From the NCBI GenBank assembly GCA_039000515.1, contig JBCFYV010000254.1, positions 30,079 through 94,078 on the forward strand: a stretch of 64,000 bases of DNA, given 5' to 3'. Origin of the DNA: Timema cristinae (Eukaryota; Arthropoda; Insecta; Phasmatodea; Timematidae). Shown here piece after piece: positions 20,501-33,050 of the stretch. The position numbers and the translations under genes are program-made. Position 1 is the first letter of the stretch. Every line of letters starts with the position of its first letter. Below the pieces are notes generated by a model. It did no database searches, was not told where the DNA came from, and saw only the letters and a list, made by a program, of their open reading frames with translations.

Positions 20501-21335
20501 TAGTTATTTGATGGTTTCTGGTTCGAATCCAATCTAGACACGCAGATTATATCAGCACACGACTTACAAACTAACTTAGCTATAGAACAGTAAATTCACC
20601 ACCCGTGAAAAGCACCCCCCGCAGTATAGAGAGTTGAGCCCAGTACCCACAACTATTTTTTGAGGAGGGCGTTAATGGTTCGAGGATGATTTTCCACTCT
20701 CCCTCCAACATGTTGGATGTGTGTGCGAGAGAGCCGTCATAGACTTGGGCCTAAAACATGACCACTTTCATGGGATGTAAAAGCGAAACTGCCGTTTAAC
20801 GGGAGTTTTCTGAGCTGTCTTGCAGGTGTCTATTTTGAGAAACACAATGACTCCTCAAGGTGAATGGAGGTTATTGCTCGGTACGTCACCCCCAAAGGTA
20901 ATGACCGGGGGAGGGAGAAAACCAGGATGAACGACCCCGGCTCTGGGTGAAAGGCTGAGTTGGTCATCAAACAGGCAGCGTGCCCCCCCTACTGGAGATG
21001 CTTGTGTCATTTACTATTGGTCATCCGGCGGAGAAAGACTGAAATCGTGGAGCGTGAGCCCCGGGTGGCTCTATGCTTCAGCAAATAAACTACAGCGCCC
21101 TAATTGATGAATAAAAACACCTCTATCCTACCAATAATAACTACAACGCCTCTATCCTACCAACTAACTAATTAATTAATTAACAATAATCAATTAACGA
21201 TAATTAATTATTAATCAGCAAGAACCAACATGTCCAGGGTTTGTTGGCTCTAGGAGAGGGGCAGGAGGAGGGGAAAGTATGTGAGGGGCGGGAGTAGGGG
21301 GCGGAATAACGGTAAAAAGCACAGGTGTGACGTAG
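20500..21335 (+). repeat. Right terminal and subterminal repeat of the ~15 kb element
   Basis: About 835 bases. The terminal third is the inverted partner of 6310-6650. The inner part (gacacgcagattatatcag, gttgagcccagtacccac, cactctccctccaa, gactcctcaaggtga, ggtaatgaccgg) recurs at 42640-43264, and the terminal part at 47050-47312. So this block is a defined repeat unit: the right end of a family with at least two copies here. Confidence 0.7.
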
Positions 21336-21828
21336 TGGGCCAGGTGGTCGTGCTAGCTACTCAACTAAATGATAAATAGCATTATTAGAAGAGAAGTTAC
21401 CCACCCTCATTAGTTAGATATCCATGAAAATGTCAATAGTTTAATAGCGATTTGAAGAAAAAGTATTTAATATATTGCGTATTGTATTTTTTAAACATTT
21501 TTTTGTTCCTCTAACCCTCCGGATTATATGCTTTTTACACTTATATGAAGTAAGTATAATTAATAAATAGATGAGAGGAAATTAACTCATACTAGCTTTG
21601 GAGGGGAATGAAACATCATTTGGAAAAATTCACCCCCAGAACGATCGGCCAGAATTCAAACCCTGACCTCTCCTTTGCCAGCAAACTAGACTATTGTAAA
21701 TGAACTTGATGGGTGGGAGAAATGTGAAGTTTTGTCGAGTAGACTACATGCCAAGAATATTGAGATTTTTACAATGTTATAAGTTTTTGAATAATTATCG
21801 AATAATTTTTTTCATATAGCACGACACG

Positions 21829-22092
21829 AACCCACTTTGGTGGTCGGTTGGTCTAAGGCATCACCCTCACAATAGTCTGGATTGACAATAATACGAATAT
21901 CGGGATTTGAATCTCTGCCGGGTGTATTGCCGTTTTGTCCCTAATTTGTTTTTAACTTTTCCTCCACGCAAATGAGGGTATATTTCGTCTAATAACAACC
22001 TTTCTCATCCTAAGCCCATTATAATAATTAGTACATACTATGTTTATTACCCTATTACCCGTACAGACGCGATGCTAATAAATACATTAATT
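21829..22092 (+). mobile_element. tRNA-derived SINE, type C head
   Basis: Head cccactttggtggtcggttgg, with gcatcaccctcacaatag, then a cacgcaaatgagggt body and a shortened tail (cccgtacagacgcgatgct). Related copies are at 50912-51155 and, inverted, 51370-51440. Confidence 0.75.
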
Positions 22093-22101
22093 AATAAGTA
22101 A

Positions 22102-22345
22102 CCCGCCTCTGTGGCGTAGTTGGCTAACGCGCGAGTAGGTTTGAGCCCGACTGCTGAGGACGGGGAGATCAAGGTTCGAATATCGGTCGGGTGAACTGGG
22201 GCTGGTTTTTCCTAAATGGTTTTCCACTCTCCCTCCACGCAAATGCGGGTTCACTTCCTCTGATTCAACCTTCCCAATACCTAACCCATTAGCGTAGTTA
22301 GTACTTAAAGCGTATAACCCGAATGGGTAGTAAGACGCGGTGCTA

Positions 22346-22387
<42 letters not shown>

Positions 22388-22388
22388 T
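22102..22388 (+). mobile_element. tRNA-derived SINE, type A head
   Basis: Head cccgcctctgtggcgtagttgg, gctgaggacggggagatc, B-box ggttcgaatatcggtc; body ctctccctccacgcaaatgc; tail cccgaatgggtagtaagacg followed by more than ten TAA repeats. Confidence 0.88.
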
Positions 22389-25300
22389 AATAAGTAAATC
22401 AAAATCAAAACATCTCAGGCGTGGTGTTATTCTATGTTCAGAATGTTAATCATATTATTAAAGTGTATAGTAAGTTGCAGTGGCATAACTAGAGTAATTG
22501 GTACCTGGGATGACTCCTTTATTTGACACCCCCATAAATTCACATTAATAAACTTTAATTTTAAGCACAAAGAAAAATCAATTTTTTATGTTTGCCATAA
22601 GAGTGCGCATGCGTAGGGTGTGACTGATGGAGGTGCCAGAATGACACTTTAATCAAAGAGAATGAAATCTACCCCCTTGAATGAAAATATATATATATAT
22701 ATATTTTAATAAATACATTAAATAGAATAAATTAAAAGCAAGAAAGAATCAATGTTTGATTTTACAAGAATATTCTTTATAACACCATTATAAATTACAG
22801 TTCTATCCATCAGCTAGCCCAGAAACAGTATCTCAAGCCTACATTAAACACAAACCTAGTAATATGAATCAACACTTTTTTAAATAAATAAATAGATATC
22901 TCGTTCTATTTTCACTCAAGATTTTTGTGTGTGTATATGTGTGTGTGGTTAGTGAGGGTGCCCCGGATGTGAGAGCCTATGATGTTTGCAAAATAATATA
23001 GTAAGTTTTTTAAAGTTTACATTAATTCCAGATGCTAATTGAAAGACCGAAAAATATTTGTAGTTGAACATTAACTAAATAAGTAAAGCTGCATTTTATT
23101 TTATTAAAATATACACGAAATTTAGTTCAACTTTCAGTCAATTCTTCTAAGCTCAAATCAGAGTAAGTACTTATTCTAAACCTCTGCCAAGACAAGGTAT
23201 GTTTAGGGAGTGTTGGCAAAAAAAAAAATCTGGCTTGTTACTATTTGCGCTAATAATCTTGGGCGAGTCACTCCACCTCAAAATCTATTAACTAGCCTAC
23301 CCTAGTATAGTATCCACCACCATCTTTCAGAAAACACAACACATCATTAATAGTCTTATTTAAAAATTGATAGTGTAATTTATATTTGATTCCTGATTGG
23401 ATTGAGAGTTTTGTTTTTTTCGGTTTATTTTAAATAAGATATCAGAAAAAAATAGTAAAAAATCCAGAAAAACTCTAATAAATATGAAAAAAGATATATG
23501 CATATTTAAAGAAAAGCATGGCAATACACAGAGACGCCAACTTAATAGCTAAGATTTATCAATTTACTAACTTAGCCTAATTAGGTGATTTATTTGTCTA
23601 GAGCGTAATAGTTTGTTAATGTTATTCTATAACTACAGTAAATTTAGCTGTTCCACTTAAAATACCTTCGCGTGCAAAGAATAGGCTACCTCTGGCTTAG
23701 GGTAAAGGAGGCCAGTAGTAAAAAAAAAAGTTTATTGAGGAACTTGGCTCTTCTCCCCCTCCCCCCATCCATCACAATATCGTATGGAAATAGGAAGCTG
23801 TCTAGAGTGATCCTCCTTCATCAATAATGTATAAAATTGATGTATCTAAAACGGTGGCTCTCAAACTGTGGTTCGTGTGTTCACAGGGCGCTTATCAAGT
23901 GGTCAGCCATTGGGGAAGGTTTGAGAATCCCTGTTCAAGAAACTATTTAAAGGGGGTCTTCCTCCAGTAATTTTTAAAAATTTGATGCCTTTAGAAGTTA
24001 TTTCGAGTGGTTATTTCCTAGCACCTTTTTTTTTAATTGGATCCTTCTAGAAGCTATTTGGAGTTTGATTCGAGGCCCTCTTTTAACTTCATACTTTAGA
24101 ATATCAAAAGTTATAAAATAAATCTACAGTAGAGAAGAACAAATCTATTCTACTGGAAAGAAAATTATTTCCCTTGCCTCTTTAAGGTTCCGTCACTGGT
24201 AACTTAAACAAATATTTAAACTCTCCCGATGGCACCCTTCCCAACTGGCTGTCACCCACCCACCCCCATACACCACCCCATTAGCACGCCACTGGTAAGG
24301 TGCATACTCACAGTTTCTTCGTGCCTTCTTGTTCAAAATAACATTTGCAAATCGCACCATCATGGAAGACCCCATTAAATGGTGGTTCAAAAAAGACGGC
24401 TCCTGAGATCATAAAAAAAAATTGTTATAGAAAATTCAACCTATTAAATTAAAATAGATCTTGAACGATTGCATGCAAACTAAAATAAATGTTAATTTTG
24501 GCTAGAGGAGGTTGTGTAGTGTCTGTTCATGATAGATTTTCACGTGGATGACAGTTCAAAGATCATATGTTTAGGATTTGGGTTGCCAACACTTATAAAA
24601 GATCAATGTTTTGTTATAAATGTTCACTTTTTAATTACCTGTTATATTTTATATTTAAAATAATGTAAACTTAAGTTTTCTCATACTATTTCATTACTTT
24701 TAATCATTTCTTTCTATCCAACTCGAAACAATATTTTAAACATAATTAAAAGTACTTATTCTTCGTTTTGGAACATTGTTGACTCTGTGTAATATAGTTT
24801 ATACATCAATACCTTTTAATACAGGCATCGTATTTATTTGGAAAAAAGAGAATAATTGTCTTTTTTTTATATATAATTAATTATTTTATGAATATTTTAT
24901 CGTATTTTGAAATATTTAACTGAATAAAATATCTTTATACACTGCGTGGGTGCATCCTTGTAAAGAACTTGTTTCCGTCATGTTCAACCACATGATTTAA
25001 ATTCATCGGTCGCCATTTTGAAGCTATTTTCGTTAGACCTTTTTTGGAAGTGCTGTGAATAATATTTTTTTTTAAGTGGAATAAAACGATAAATAAGTTT
25101 TGTGTCCGACCTTAAATAAATATAAGTAATATTGGCCTAAATTACTGTGGTTAACTATCACATTCATATTTTACCATCTGTTTTCATTACAGTTATCCAA
25201 AGTGATAGATGTCAGCTGTTGGCGTAGGGATATATTAGGAACTATTTCTAGTAACTTTTTGAAATGTAATCCAAGTAAACTTAGGTCATGAATGACTTAT

Positions 25301-25450
25301 AACAACTATCCTTATAGTTTTTAAGATGACTTCCGGATCTTGAGCAAATTTTAAACATACAAACCAAGAGAGTATCATTCACGCTATACGCACAACAAAT
25401 AATTACTCTAAATGTGTCAGAGATGAGGAAGGTTTAATTTATAGGAAATG
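22389..25450. other. Gene-poor AT-rich region
   Basis: About 3 kb with no ORF that looks coding. A (TA)n run is at 22688-22703 and a tgtgtgtg run at 22925-22948. I see no shared repeat with the rest of the window. Confidence 0.5.
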
Positions 25451-25454
25451 TTGT

Positions 25455-25600
25455 CTACCCACATTTGCGTGGAGGGACAGTGGAAAACAATTTTTGAAGA
25501 ATCGCCCTTAATCCATCTGACCGGTATTTGAAGCCCAATCTCCCTGTCATCAGCTGTGTCATACGACCCTTGCGTATGCGTCCAACTAGTACGGAAGACG
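25455..25600 (-). mobile_element. SINE fragment (inverted)
   Basis: Contains the reverse complement of the SINE body ccacgcaaatgtggg and a tRNA-like head remnant with gaccggtatttgaagccc. The 3' tail is missing. Confidence 0.5.
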
Positions 25601-26360
25601 GTAGCGTGGTTAATCCACGAGGCATGTCATGGGTTCCACACTAGTTGAATCCGATCCTGATGGGAGTTGGGACAAGGCGGGCGTCAAAAGATGTCAGTGG
25701 AACAATGTGTATTACAGTATATTCAAGACAAAAAGAAACTACATAATGATGGTAAATATGTATTAAAGTTAATGGTGTGGTACTTACATATGGTAACTTG
25801 GTGAGGTTGCAGGGTGACAGGACGGAAGGACCACGCTCGGACAATGAGTACCCCTCTAAAAGGCGACGACCACCGACGCCGTTCCCAGATCGGGTCTTTT
25901 ATATATCTCTAACTCAATTGAACTTTTGATATTCCACGCCCCAAAGAACATTGAGATAACGAACTCTGTTAGGGCGGAACCAACAAAAAAGGCCTTAAAA
26001 ATATAATTGGCCTGGATAAATATCAATGTTTTACTTTCACATGACTACATGATCCTGTGCAAACCGCGTGATGTCGGGGGAGTCATAGTCCAGCCAGAAA
26101 AAATGATAATGACTTAACATGGGACGGTATTCTAAGAAGGTCCTTGGCCTCGTGTCACAATGCACCCTTCTTTTTGAAAAAGTTTCTATCTCGATAGAAC
26201 TTTTTTCAAAAGTTGCGATTCGTTAAACATGGAAATAAGCAATTGTTAACACTATGATGGAATTACATTGAGCGTACAACACCACTTACATTTTAAGATA
26301 ACCAAACAGTTTCCACATGTTACAACATCATGAAATAACATTTAATCAACACAAAACTTT
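25601..26360. other. Spacer left of copy 2, with a short hairpin
   Basis: No gene seen. At 26169-26213 a near-perfect inverted repeat (cttttgaaaaaagttctatc arms around tcga) can form a ~20 bp hairpin. Confidence 0.55.
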
Positions 26361-26875
26361 CCCCCTGCGGGACGGGGTTTAGAATAGTCCCGCAGTAACC
26401 CCTGCTTGTCGTAAGAAGCGACTAAAAGGGGAGGTTTCTGTGAAGGACGTAACTCGTGTGGGACAAACCTATCCTATATCTTTCCTTTCACATCATTTTC
26501 TTCTTCCTTCACTTTACCCCTTTTTTTCACTCTTCCCCCTTCGCTTTATCTACCCTTACCTTTTTCTTCCTTTACCCCACCGTTCATCCTGCACAGAGGC
26601 CTTTGGCCTTTCCGTTGACGACCTTGGCAACTAACCCGGCTCTTCTCTGTTTATTATTGGATACCACTGCCTTGAGCTCCCGAATGAAAGTGCGCCGGTT
26701 GTAATATCTTGGTAGAAGGGCCTTAGGGATGACAACCGGGTACCCTACCTGGAGAAAAGACCGGTTGCGTTCATGAGGGTCCCGGACGTAAAATTAGCAC
26801 TTTGCTGCATACACTTGCTGCGGTGACCTCTCTTCCGGCGATGCTCCATATGAAGGTTGTCATGTCTAGCGTCTT

Positions 26876-28538
26876 ATGGAGCCTCTCGTCGGAAGAGTTA
26901 ACAGGGCCCTATGTGGTAGAACCAACTGGGATCAACCTGGGTCTACGATCCGAGTACTTTTGCAGGTTGTCCTCCCACTCATGATTGAGTCTCTTGTCAC
27001 AGCTGACACCTTACTGTCCGCTGGCACCGTACTGCCAAGTTCTGCTGGCATTTCACTGCCCGGCCCCTCACAGGGCCGTATTAATGATAAGAGGCGGAAA
27101 CGGGTAAGGCCGTCCAGCCCTGTTTTGATGAAAAGCCAGGAAGTGGTGAGGCCCCTGCCCCGCTTCCTGGTGATGTCTCGAGTGGATGAAAGTGAAGATC
27201 TGAAACGTGTCAGCCCATTTATCCTCGAAAGAGTGATAAATGGAGCAGCAAAATCTGACGTTTTAATAAGGAAACTGCGCGATGGCACCATTATGATTCA
27301 GACTATGACCGACACTCAATCCTCAAATATTATGGCGATCTCCGAAATACCGTTGAGTAATACGGTAAATATACAGGTGAAGGTGGAGCCCCACAGGTTC
27401 CTCAATGTTTGCAAGGGAGTGGTCACTTGTTATGACCTCGACTGCGTAGGCATTGAAGAGATCTGTGAGGAACTTTCCCCCCAGAATGTCACCGAATTGT
27501 ACCGTATTGTCACAAAAAAGAATGGACAAGAAAAGAAGACGGATAGGTATATCCTCACATTTGCGACTCCTACCCTTCCGAAGGAGGTCCGAGCAGGCTT
27601 CCACGTGCTCAGGGTCCGGCCGTATGTCCCTAATCCTCGGCGCTGTTTTCAGTGCCAGGAATTTGGGCATACGAAGCTGCGATGCCGTGGTAAGCCAACC
27701 TGTGCGGATTGTGGACAGGAGGCTCACGAAACACCATGCGAGTCTCCTAAATACTGCGTCAACTGCAAGGGTCCGCATTCCGCCTGGTCTCGGGCCTGTC
27801 CAAAATGGAAGGTAGAGAAGAAAGTCCTGGAGATACAATCTGAAAAGAAGATCTCATATGCCCAGGCACGCAAGGAATACGTATCAAGTCAAGCTCCGGT
27901 ATTTCAAACTTCATATAGCCGGATTGTCAGTCAAAATATAAACTGTCCCAACTGCCATTGCGCAGTTAATATTGCTAAGGAGCCAACGCGACCAGTGCCA
28001 TTGTCTCTTCTCGAGACATTTATGTTGATTCCGCGCCAACTTCTCTAGCGCCTAAATTTTTAAAGGAGGCCAAACCGCCACAACGATCGTCTCCCCCACC
28101 TATACCACCGAAGAGACCTCCTCGAGGAACTCCCCCGAGACCAACTCGGGGAACACCCCCGAGCCCGCCTCAAGAAACCCCCCCGGGCCCGCCTCGGGCA
28201 TTAAAACAAGGGCGGCCGTTGTTGAGCCTCTCACACCCACCTCTGGCCTTCCGGAGGTGGAGACGAGTTGCGGAACAGGTGAGGCCGCTAAGGCGAGTCC
28301 CACTGGTGCCTTGAAGAAGGACCAACGAGAGACCGCCGAAAATTTTTTTATTAAAAAAGCGTCGAAGGCCTTAAAGCCTTCGAACAAGGATCCGACTACC
28401 CAGTCTCTCCAAAATATGCCGAAGCCTCTCCTGAAGCGAGAGGTACAGGAGAGACTGGGAAAGGCAAGAGGGCCTAAAAAGGGCCTCGACAAATTTTTAT
28501 TCTTAAAGGATAGTGAAATGGATTGCGAGGATAACTAA
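26876..28538 (+). pseudogene. Retrotransposon ORF1 (Gag-like), frameshifted, copy 2
   Basis: ATG 26876 opens a 390-codon frame with the ~150 N-terminal residues that copy 1 lacks in this window, then the zinc knuckles CFQCQEFGHTKLRC, CADCGQEAHETPC and CVNCKGPHSAWSRAC. Compared with copy 1 the frame is lost near 28010. The remainder of the proline-rich and basic tail continues in other frames to the stop at 28538. The 18 bases before the ORF2 ATG match the spacing in copy 1. Confidence 0.88.
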
Positions 28539-28556
28539 ATTTCAAAATAATAACTT

Positions 28557-31500
28557 ATGTCGCTACTACAATGGAATTGTAGGGGTTTCTATGCTCGTGT
28601 AGAGGAAATCAAACTAATAATTTCTTCTCTGCATCCTTCCATCTTGTGCTTGCAGGAGACCCACTTCCGCCCAACTGACAACCCGATGCTTCGTGGGTAC
28701 GATGTGTATCGTACCGACAAGCCTTTCTTTGATCGGACTAGCGGAGGTGTGGCTATATTCGCACGAAGTACTATATATCATAAGAATATTAATATTGTTT
28801 CTGATCTCCAAGTGATCGCTGTCAGAGTCTCCCTTCCTATGGAGGTAACCGTATGCTGCATCTACCTCCCGCCAGGTGAACGTGTTTCCAAGAGGACACT
28901 AGAGGCCCTCTTTATACAACTTCCCGCCCCCTATATCATCTTGGGGGACTTTAACGCGCATAATCTGGTGTGGGGGTCTAATTTTACAGACGCCCGCGGA
29001 GGATGGTAGAGGATATTCTTGTCTCGGGAAACCTGGTGTTAATGAACACCGGGACCCAGACACACTTCTCCACCTTTAATGGTGTATCCTCTGCCATCGA
29101 CCTAGCTCTATGTAGCCCCGGGATTGCTGCTCACTTCCTTTGGGAGGTTCACTCGGACCTATGTGGCAGCGATCACTTTCCAATTCTGCTTTCAAAAATC
29201 CAAGATCCTCCCAGTACAGCACGGTTACCCCAATGGGTTCTTAAACGTGCTAACTGGGATAAATTCCGCGAGCTCGCCTTATTCGACGAACCCCATTCTC
29301 CCGACGTCGATGTTAAGGCAGGTCAATTTACTTCGACGGTCATAACGGCGGCGAGGGCATCCATCCCTAAATCCTCGCCAAACCCGCGCCACCGTCCTGT
29401 TCCCTGGTGGAACGAGGAGTGCCGGCTGGCTATTTCTAACCGTCGAAGAGCCCTGCGTATCTTTAATCGACGTCCTACTTCGGAGAATCTGGAGTCTTTC
29501 CAGATTCTACGTGCTAGAGCTCGCCGGATTATTCGAGAAAGCAGAAGAGAGTCTTGGAGACACTTTATTTCTACCCTTACTATTTCCACTCCCACAACCA
29601 AGGTTTGGGATCACATTCGTAAAGTACGTAATAGCAAAAATACCATTTATAATATACCCGCACTCATGTTTAACGGTTCACTTGTCTCCTCCCCTATGGA
29701 GGTCGCCAATGTATTGGGCTCGATGTTCGCCGCTATTTCTAGCACTGCGAGCTACTCTAACGAGTTCGTGGTGCATAAGCGCAGCATCGAGCGCCTTACT
29801 ATTGATTTTGGCCAAAGTCGGGGGAGGATTATAACTCCCCCTTTACTAAAGAGGAACTTACCTATGCCATGTCCCAGGCGGGCAATACAACTTCTGGCCC
29901 TGATGATATCCATTACGAAATGTTGCGCCAACTGTCCCCTGCTGGACGGGCGTTCCTCTTAGACCTCTACAATTGTGTTTGGGAATCTCGTCAATTCCCA
30001 ACACTGTGGAGGCAAGCAACCGTTATCCCAATATATAAAAGTGGCAAAGATAAATTAGAGCCAACTAGTTATAGACCGATAGCCTTAACTAGTTGTGTAT
30101 GCAAAATATTAGAGAAAATGATCAATAAAAGATTTATATGGTATCTAGAATCCCGCAATCTACTATCCAATATGCAATGTGGCTTTCGCCGTAACCGATC
30201 CACGGTGGATCACCTTGTTCGCCTTGAGACAGCAGCTCGTGACGCTTTCCTCCATAAACAGCACCTCTTGGCTGTCTTTTTTGATTTGGAGAAGGCTTAC
30301 GACACCACCTGGCGGTACGGCATTTTAAAAACCCTGTTTAATTGGGGGTTCCGGGGGAACCTCCCTATTTTTATATCTAATTTTATGTCTGATAGACACT
30401 TCCGGGTAAGGTTAAACAACACCTTATCCGATGATTTTATTCAAGAAAATGGGGTGCCTCAGGGTAGTATTTTAAGCACTACGTTATTCGCTATCGCGAT
30501 AGATAGCATCGTGGACAACGTGCACGTACCTGTCCGTTCATGTCTTTTTGTGGATGACTACGCAATTTATTGCAGTTCATCAAGTCTCCACAGGGCTGAA
30601 CGACAGATACAACTCGCTGTAAACAATCTATGGTTGTGGGCATCTCGTAATGGCTTTCGTTTCTCTGCGTCCAAGACGACTGTCGTCCACTTCCATAGAT
30701 TACGTGGAATACAGCCAGCCCCCAATATTTTAATGAACAACGTTGTTTTACCTGTCTCCGAGACCGTAAGGTTCCTGGGACTTTTATTCGATTTTAAACT
30801 AACTTGGATCCCCCACATCAAAGACCTGAAAGCGAGGTGTATTAAAGCTTTGAATTTACTTAAAGTTGTGAGTGGTCGCTCTTGGGGTGCTCATAGGGAA
30901 ACCTTGATGCGTCTCTATAGAGCCTTGGTGAGATCAAAACTTGATTACGGCAGTTTTGTATATGGTTCCGCTAGACCCTCGGCGTTAAAGATGCTCGATA
31001 GCGTCCACCATGCTGGCATTCGATTGGCTACTGGTGCTTTTCGTACCAGTCCAGTCGTCAGCATCTGTGCCGACGCCGGTGAGCCCCCTCTTTCTTACCG
31101 GCGGTCTTACCTCCTGGCATCTTACGTGTCGAAACTGCATTGCATGCCAAATAATGTTGCTTACCGCCCTGTATTTCATCCCCCTAACCGTGTCTTGTAT
31201 GAAACTAAATGGCGTAGTACAAGGCCGGTTGGGATCCGGATGCTATCTGTTTTCGACACGTGTGGGATAGTCCTGCCAAAGGCTATCCCCACATCACCAG
31301 GTCGAGTTTTCTCCTGGAAAATACGCCCTCTGAAATGCCATTTTGATCTTGCCAAGTTCCCTAAAGCGACCACCCCAAACTTTGTATATGAGAGGACTTT
31401 TAATGAGCTCCTCTCCACTCGCTTTCACAGATTTGAGAGCATCTACACCGATGGCTCTAAATCTGGAGTCTCCGTGGGATGTGCTTTTGTTGTGGAAGGA

Positions 31501-32251
31501 TCCAATTTTAAATTTGGTTTGCCTAATGAAACCAGTGTTTTTACAGCTGAATTTTATGCCATTTTTAAATCTTTGTGTTTTGTATACCGAAGTAGTCACC
31601 GTTCTGTCCTCATCTGCACGGATTCCATGAGTGCTCTGTTGGCATTGTCCACTCTCTACTCGTGGAATCCTCTCGTGCAGATGATTCACGAACAAATTTT
31701 AAAAATTGATTCATTAAGCACCCGGCTCGCCTTTTGCTGGATTCCTGGTCACGCTGGTCTTCCAGGAAATGAACTGGCGGACCAGGCAGCCAAGGAGGCA
31801 GCACGTATGCCTCCGGAGGCGAGTTTGGGTGTCATGTTTTTAGATCTAAAGGGTTATGTTCGGCGTGGAGTGTTACGCACCTGGCACGAGCAGTGGGTCT
31901 CGACCCCTGCCTGCTCAGAACAAGCTGCGGTCCATCAGGGACGGTGTGTCGCGATGGCCCTCTTCTATACGAAAGTCTAGAAGAGAGGAGGTCATCGTGA
32001 CGAGACTCCGCGTCGAGCATACTTCATTGACCCATAATTTTTTACTGAGAGGGGATCCACCTCCAGTGTGTTAGTTTTGTGATACTCCCCTTAGTGTGAA
32101 TCACATTTTGGTGGAGTGTCGCAAACTAGCCCCTATCCGTCTGGCTCTTGATTTTAAAGGTGACTTAAGTTTTTTATTACGCGATAGTGCGGATGGAGTT
32201 ATTTGTTTACTCCGTTTTATACACCAGGCGGATCTTTTTAATGCCATTTGA
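28557..32251 (+). pseudogene. Retrotransposon ORF2: endonuclease, RT, RNase H (frameshifted), copy 2
   Basis: Endonuclease starts MSLLQWNCRGF with CLQETH and GDFNAHNLVWG; a lost base near 29000 shifts the frame. The second half has GSDHFPILLS; another shift comes near 29825. From 29869 a 703-codon frame runs through RT (FFDLEKAYDTTW, NGVPQGSILS, FVDDYAIYC) and RNase H (IYTDGSKSG, CTDSMSAL, GHAGLPGNELAD). A 4-base ctgc duplication near 31909 shifts the frame before the C-terminal zinc knuckle, and the first knuckle has a TAG after its first Cys (32070). The long RT/RNase H frame is the best preserved in the window. Confidence 0.9.
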
Positions 32252-32624
32252 GTCACTTTAATAAAGTGGCTCTTTTGGATATTATCTCATATTGGGATCT
32301 TTTTAACAGTTTTATTACAATTTAACATGTTGTTTTGTCTTTTTAACGTATTATCATTTTAACATGTTTTGTCTTTTTAACGTGTTATATTTTAATATGT
32401 TTGTTTTGTCTCTTTATTGAAGTGATACACTTGTGGTTTTTTTTAGCAGGTGTATCACTTAATATATACCAAGAGGCCATTTGTGCACTCCTATGGAGTG
32501 TCTCAGATGGTGAATGTTATATCTCTTTCCCCTATGGGGATTTTATTATGTTTTTAATATATTTCCAGTCCCTAATGACCTCGATGTGTCAATGGGCCTT
32601 TAAACAATAATAATAATAGTCTTT

Positions 32625-33050
32625 CGGATAGGCCGTGTTTCTCTCTATTGTCAACACGACCAATCCAAATTCCTGAAGGTTGCACCCGAATATTAGTTTT
32701 GCGTACCCCCGAGGTACCTGGAGATGGTTGTGGCAGCGTGTCCAGAGGCTCCCTTACGTTCAGCCTCTCCGGTAGGGAACCGTCCGGAGACGCTGGAGGA
32801 AGCGCCTGAGGAAGGTCCTGGGTAACCAAGGGTACCCCGGGGGTTTGCGTGGAGAGCCGCACGTCCTCTGGAACAGCGGTGGCAGGAGGCAGCTGGTCCC
32901 TTGAATGGTGCCGGCGGAAAAACTCGGCCAGATAGGCTACCATGGCCTCTACGAGGTTTTCCGCCAACCTCAAACTTTCTCTGCTCTTCGCTATCTTTAA
33001 GTTCAAGTTGCGTATTGTTAGCAGGAAGGTTTTAGTGTAAGAATTATTAA
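32625..33050 (-). CDS. Unrecognised open frame between two retrotransposons (partial exon?)
   Basis: About 128 codons on the minus strand without ATG at the start. The N-terminal part is helical (AKSRESLRLAENLVEAMVAYL, then AEFFRRHH); then comes a proline-rich low-complexity part (LPQALPPASPDGSLPERL), ending IGRVDNREKHGLSER before the frame runs into the TAA tail of copy 2. It is GC-richer than its surroundings. Its left side is cut by the LINE at 32618 and its right side by the R1-like element starting near 33015. It may be an exon of a host or viral-like gene; I do not recognise it. Confidence 0.35.

Larger units (their letters stand above)
6310..21335. mobile_element. Candidate decayed Polinton/adintovirus-like element bounded by inverted repeats
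   Basis: The left edge (6310 to about 6650) and right edge (about 21085-21320) are inverted copies of the same sequence: a motif gctttttaccgttattcc, a C-rich run, a block around gagccaacaaaccctg, then runs of attaatt and ggtaggatagagg. Between them lie a protein-primed family B DNA polymerase relic on the minus strand and small TATA-driven ORFs on the plus strand. A ~15 kb size, long inverted ends and pPolB are known Polinton/Maverick and adintovirus traits. I did not find capsid, integrase, packaging ATPase or protease genes, so the element is decayed, incomplete or of another kind. The grouping is an inference. Confidence 0.5.
26361..32618 (+). mobile_element. I/Nimb-like non-LTR retrotransposon, copy 2 (full length, inactive)
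   Basis: Starts at ccccctgcgggacggg, with cctgcttgtcgtaag and gcgactaaaagggg in the first 75 bases, a 5' signature seen in many arthropod LINEs. A pyrimidine-rich leader (26480-26590), ORF1, ORF2, a 3' UTR and an (ATA/TAA)n tail at 32605-32618 follow. Both ORFs have frameshifts or stops, and the lesions differ from those of copy 1, so the copies decayed independently. I could not find a convincing target-site duplication; ctttc occurs on both sides but is too short. Confidence 0.9.

Noticed and set aside
26440..26704. Two small ORFs in the leader of LINE copy 2
   Set aside because: They come from a pyrimidine-rich leader and do not resemble a protein; ORF1 starts further down.
26357..32625. 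Target-site duplication ctttc around LINE copy 2
   Set aside because: Only five bases and not flush with both ends; it could be chance.
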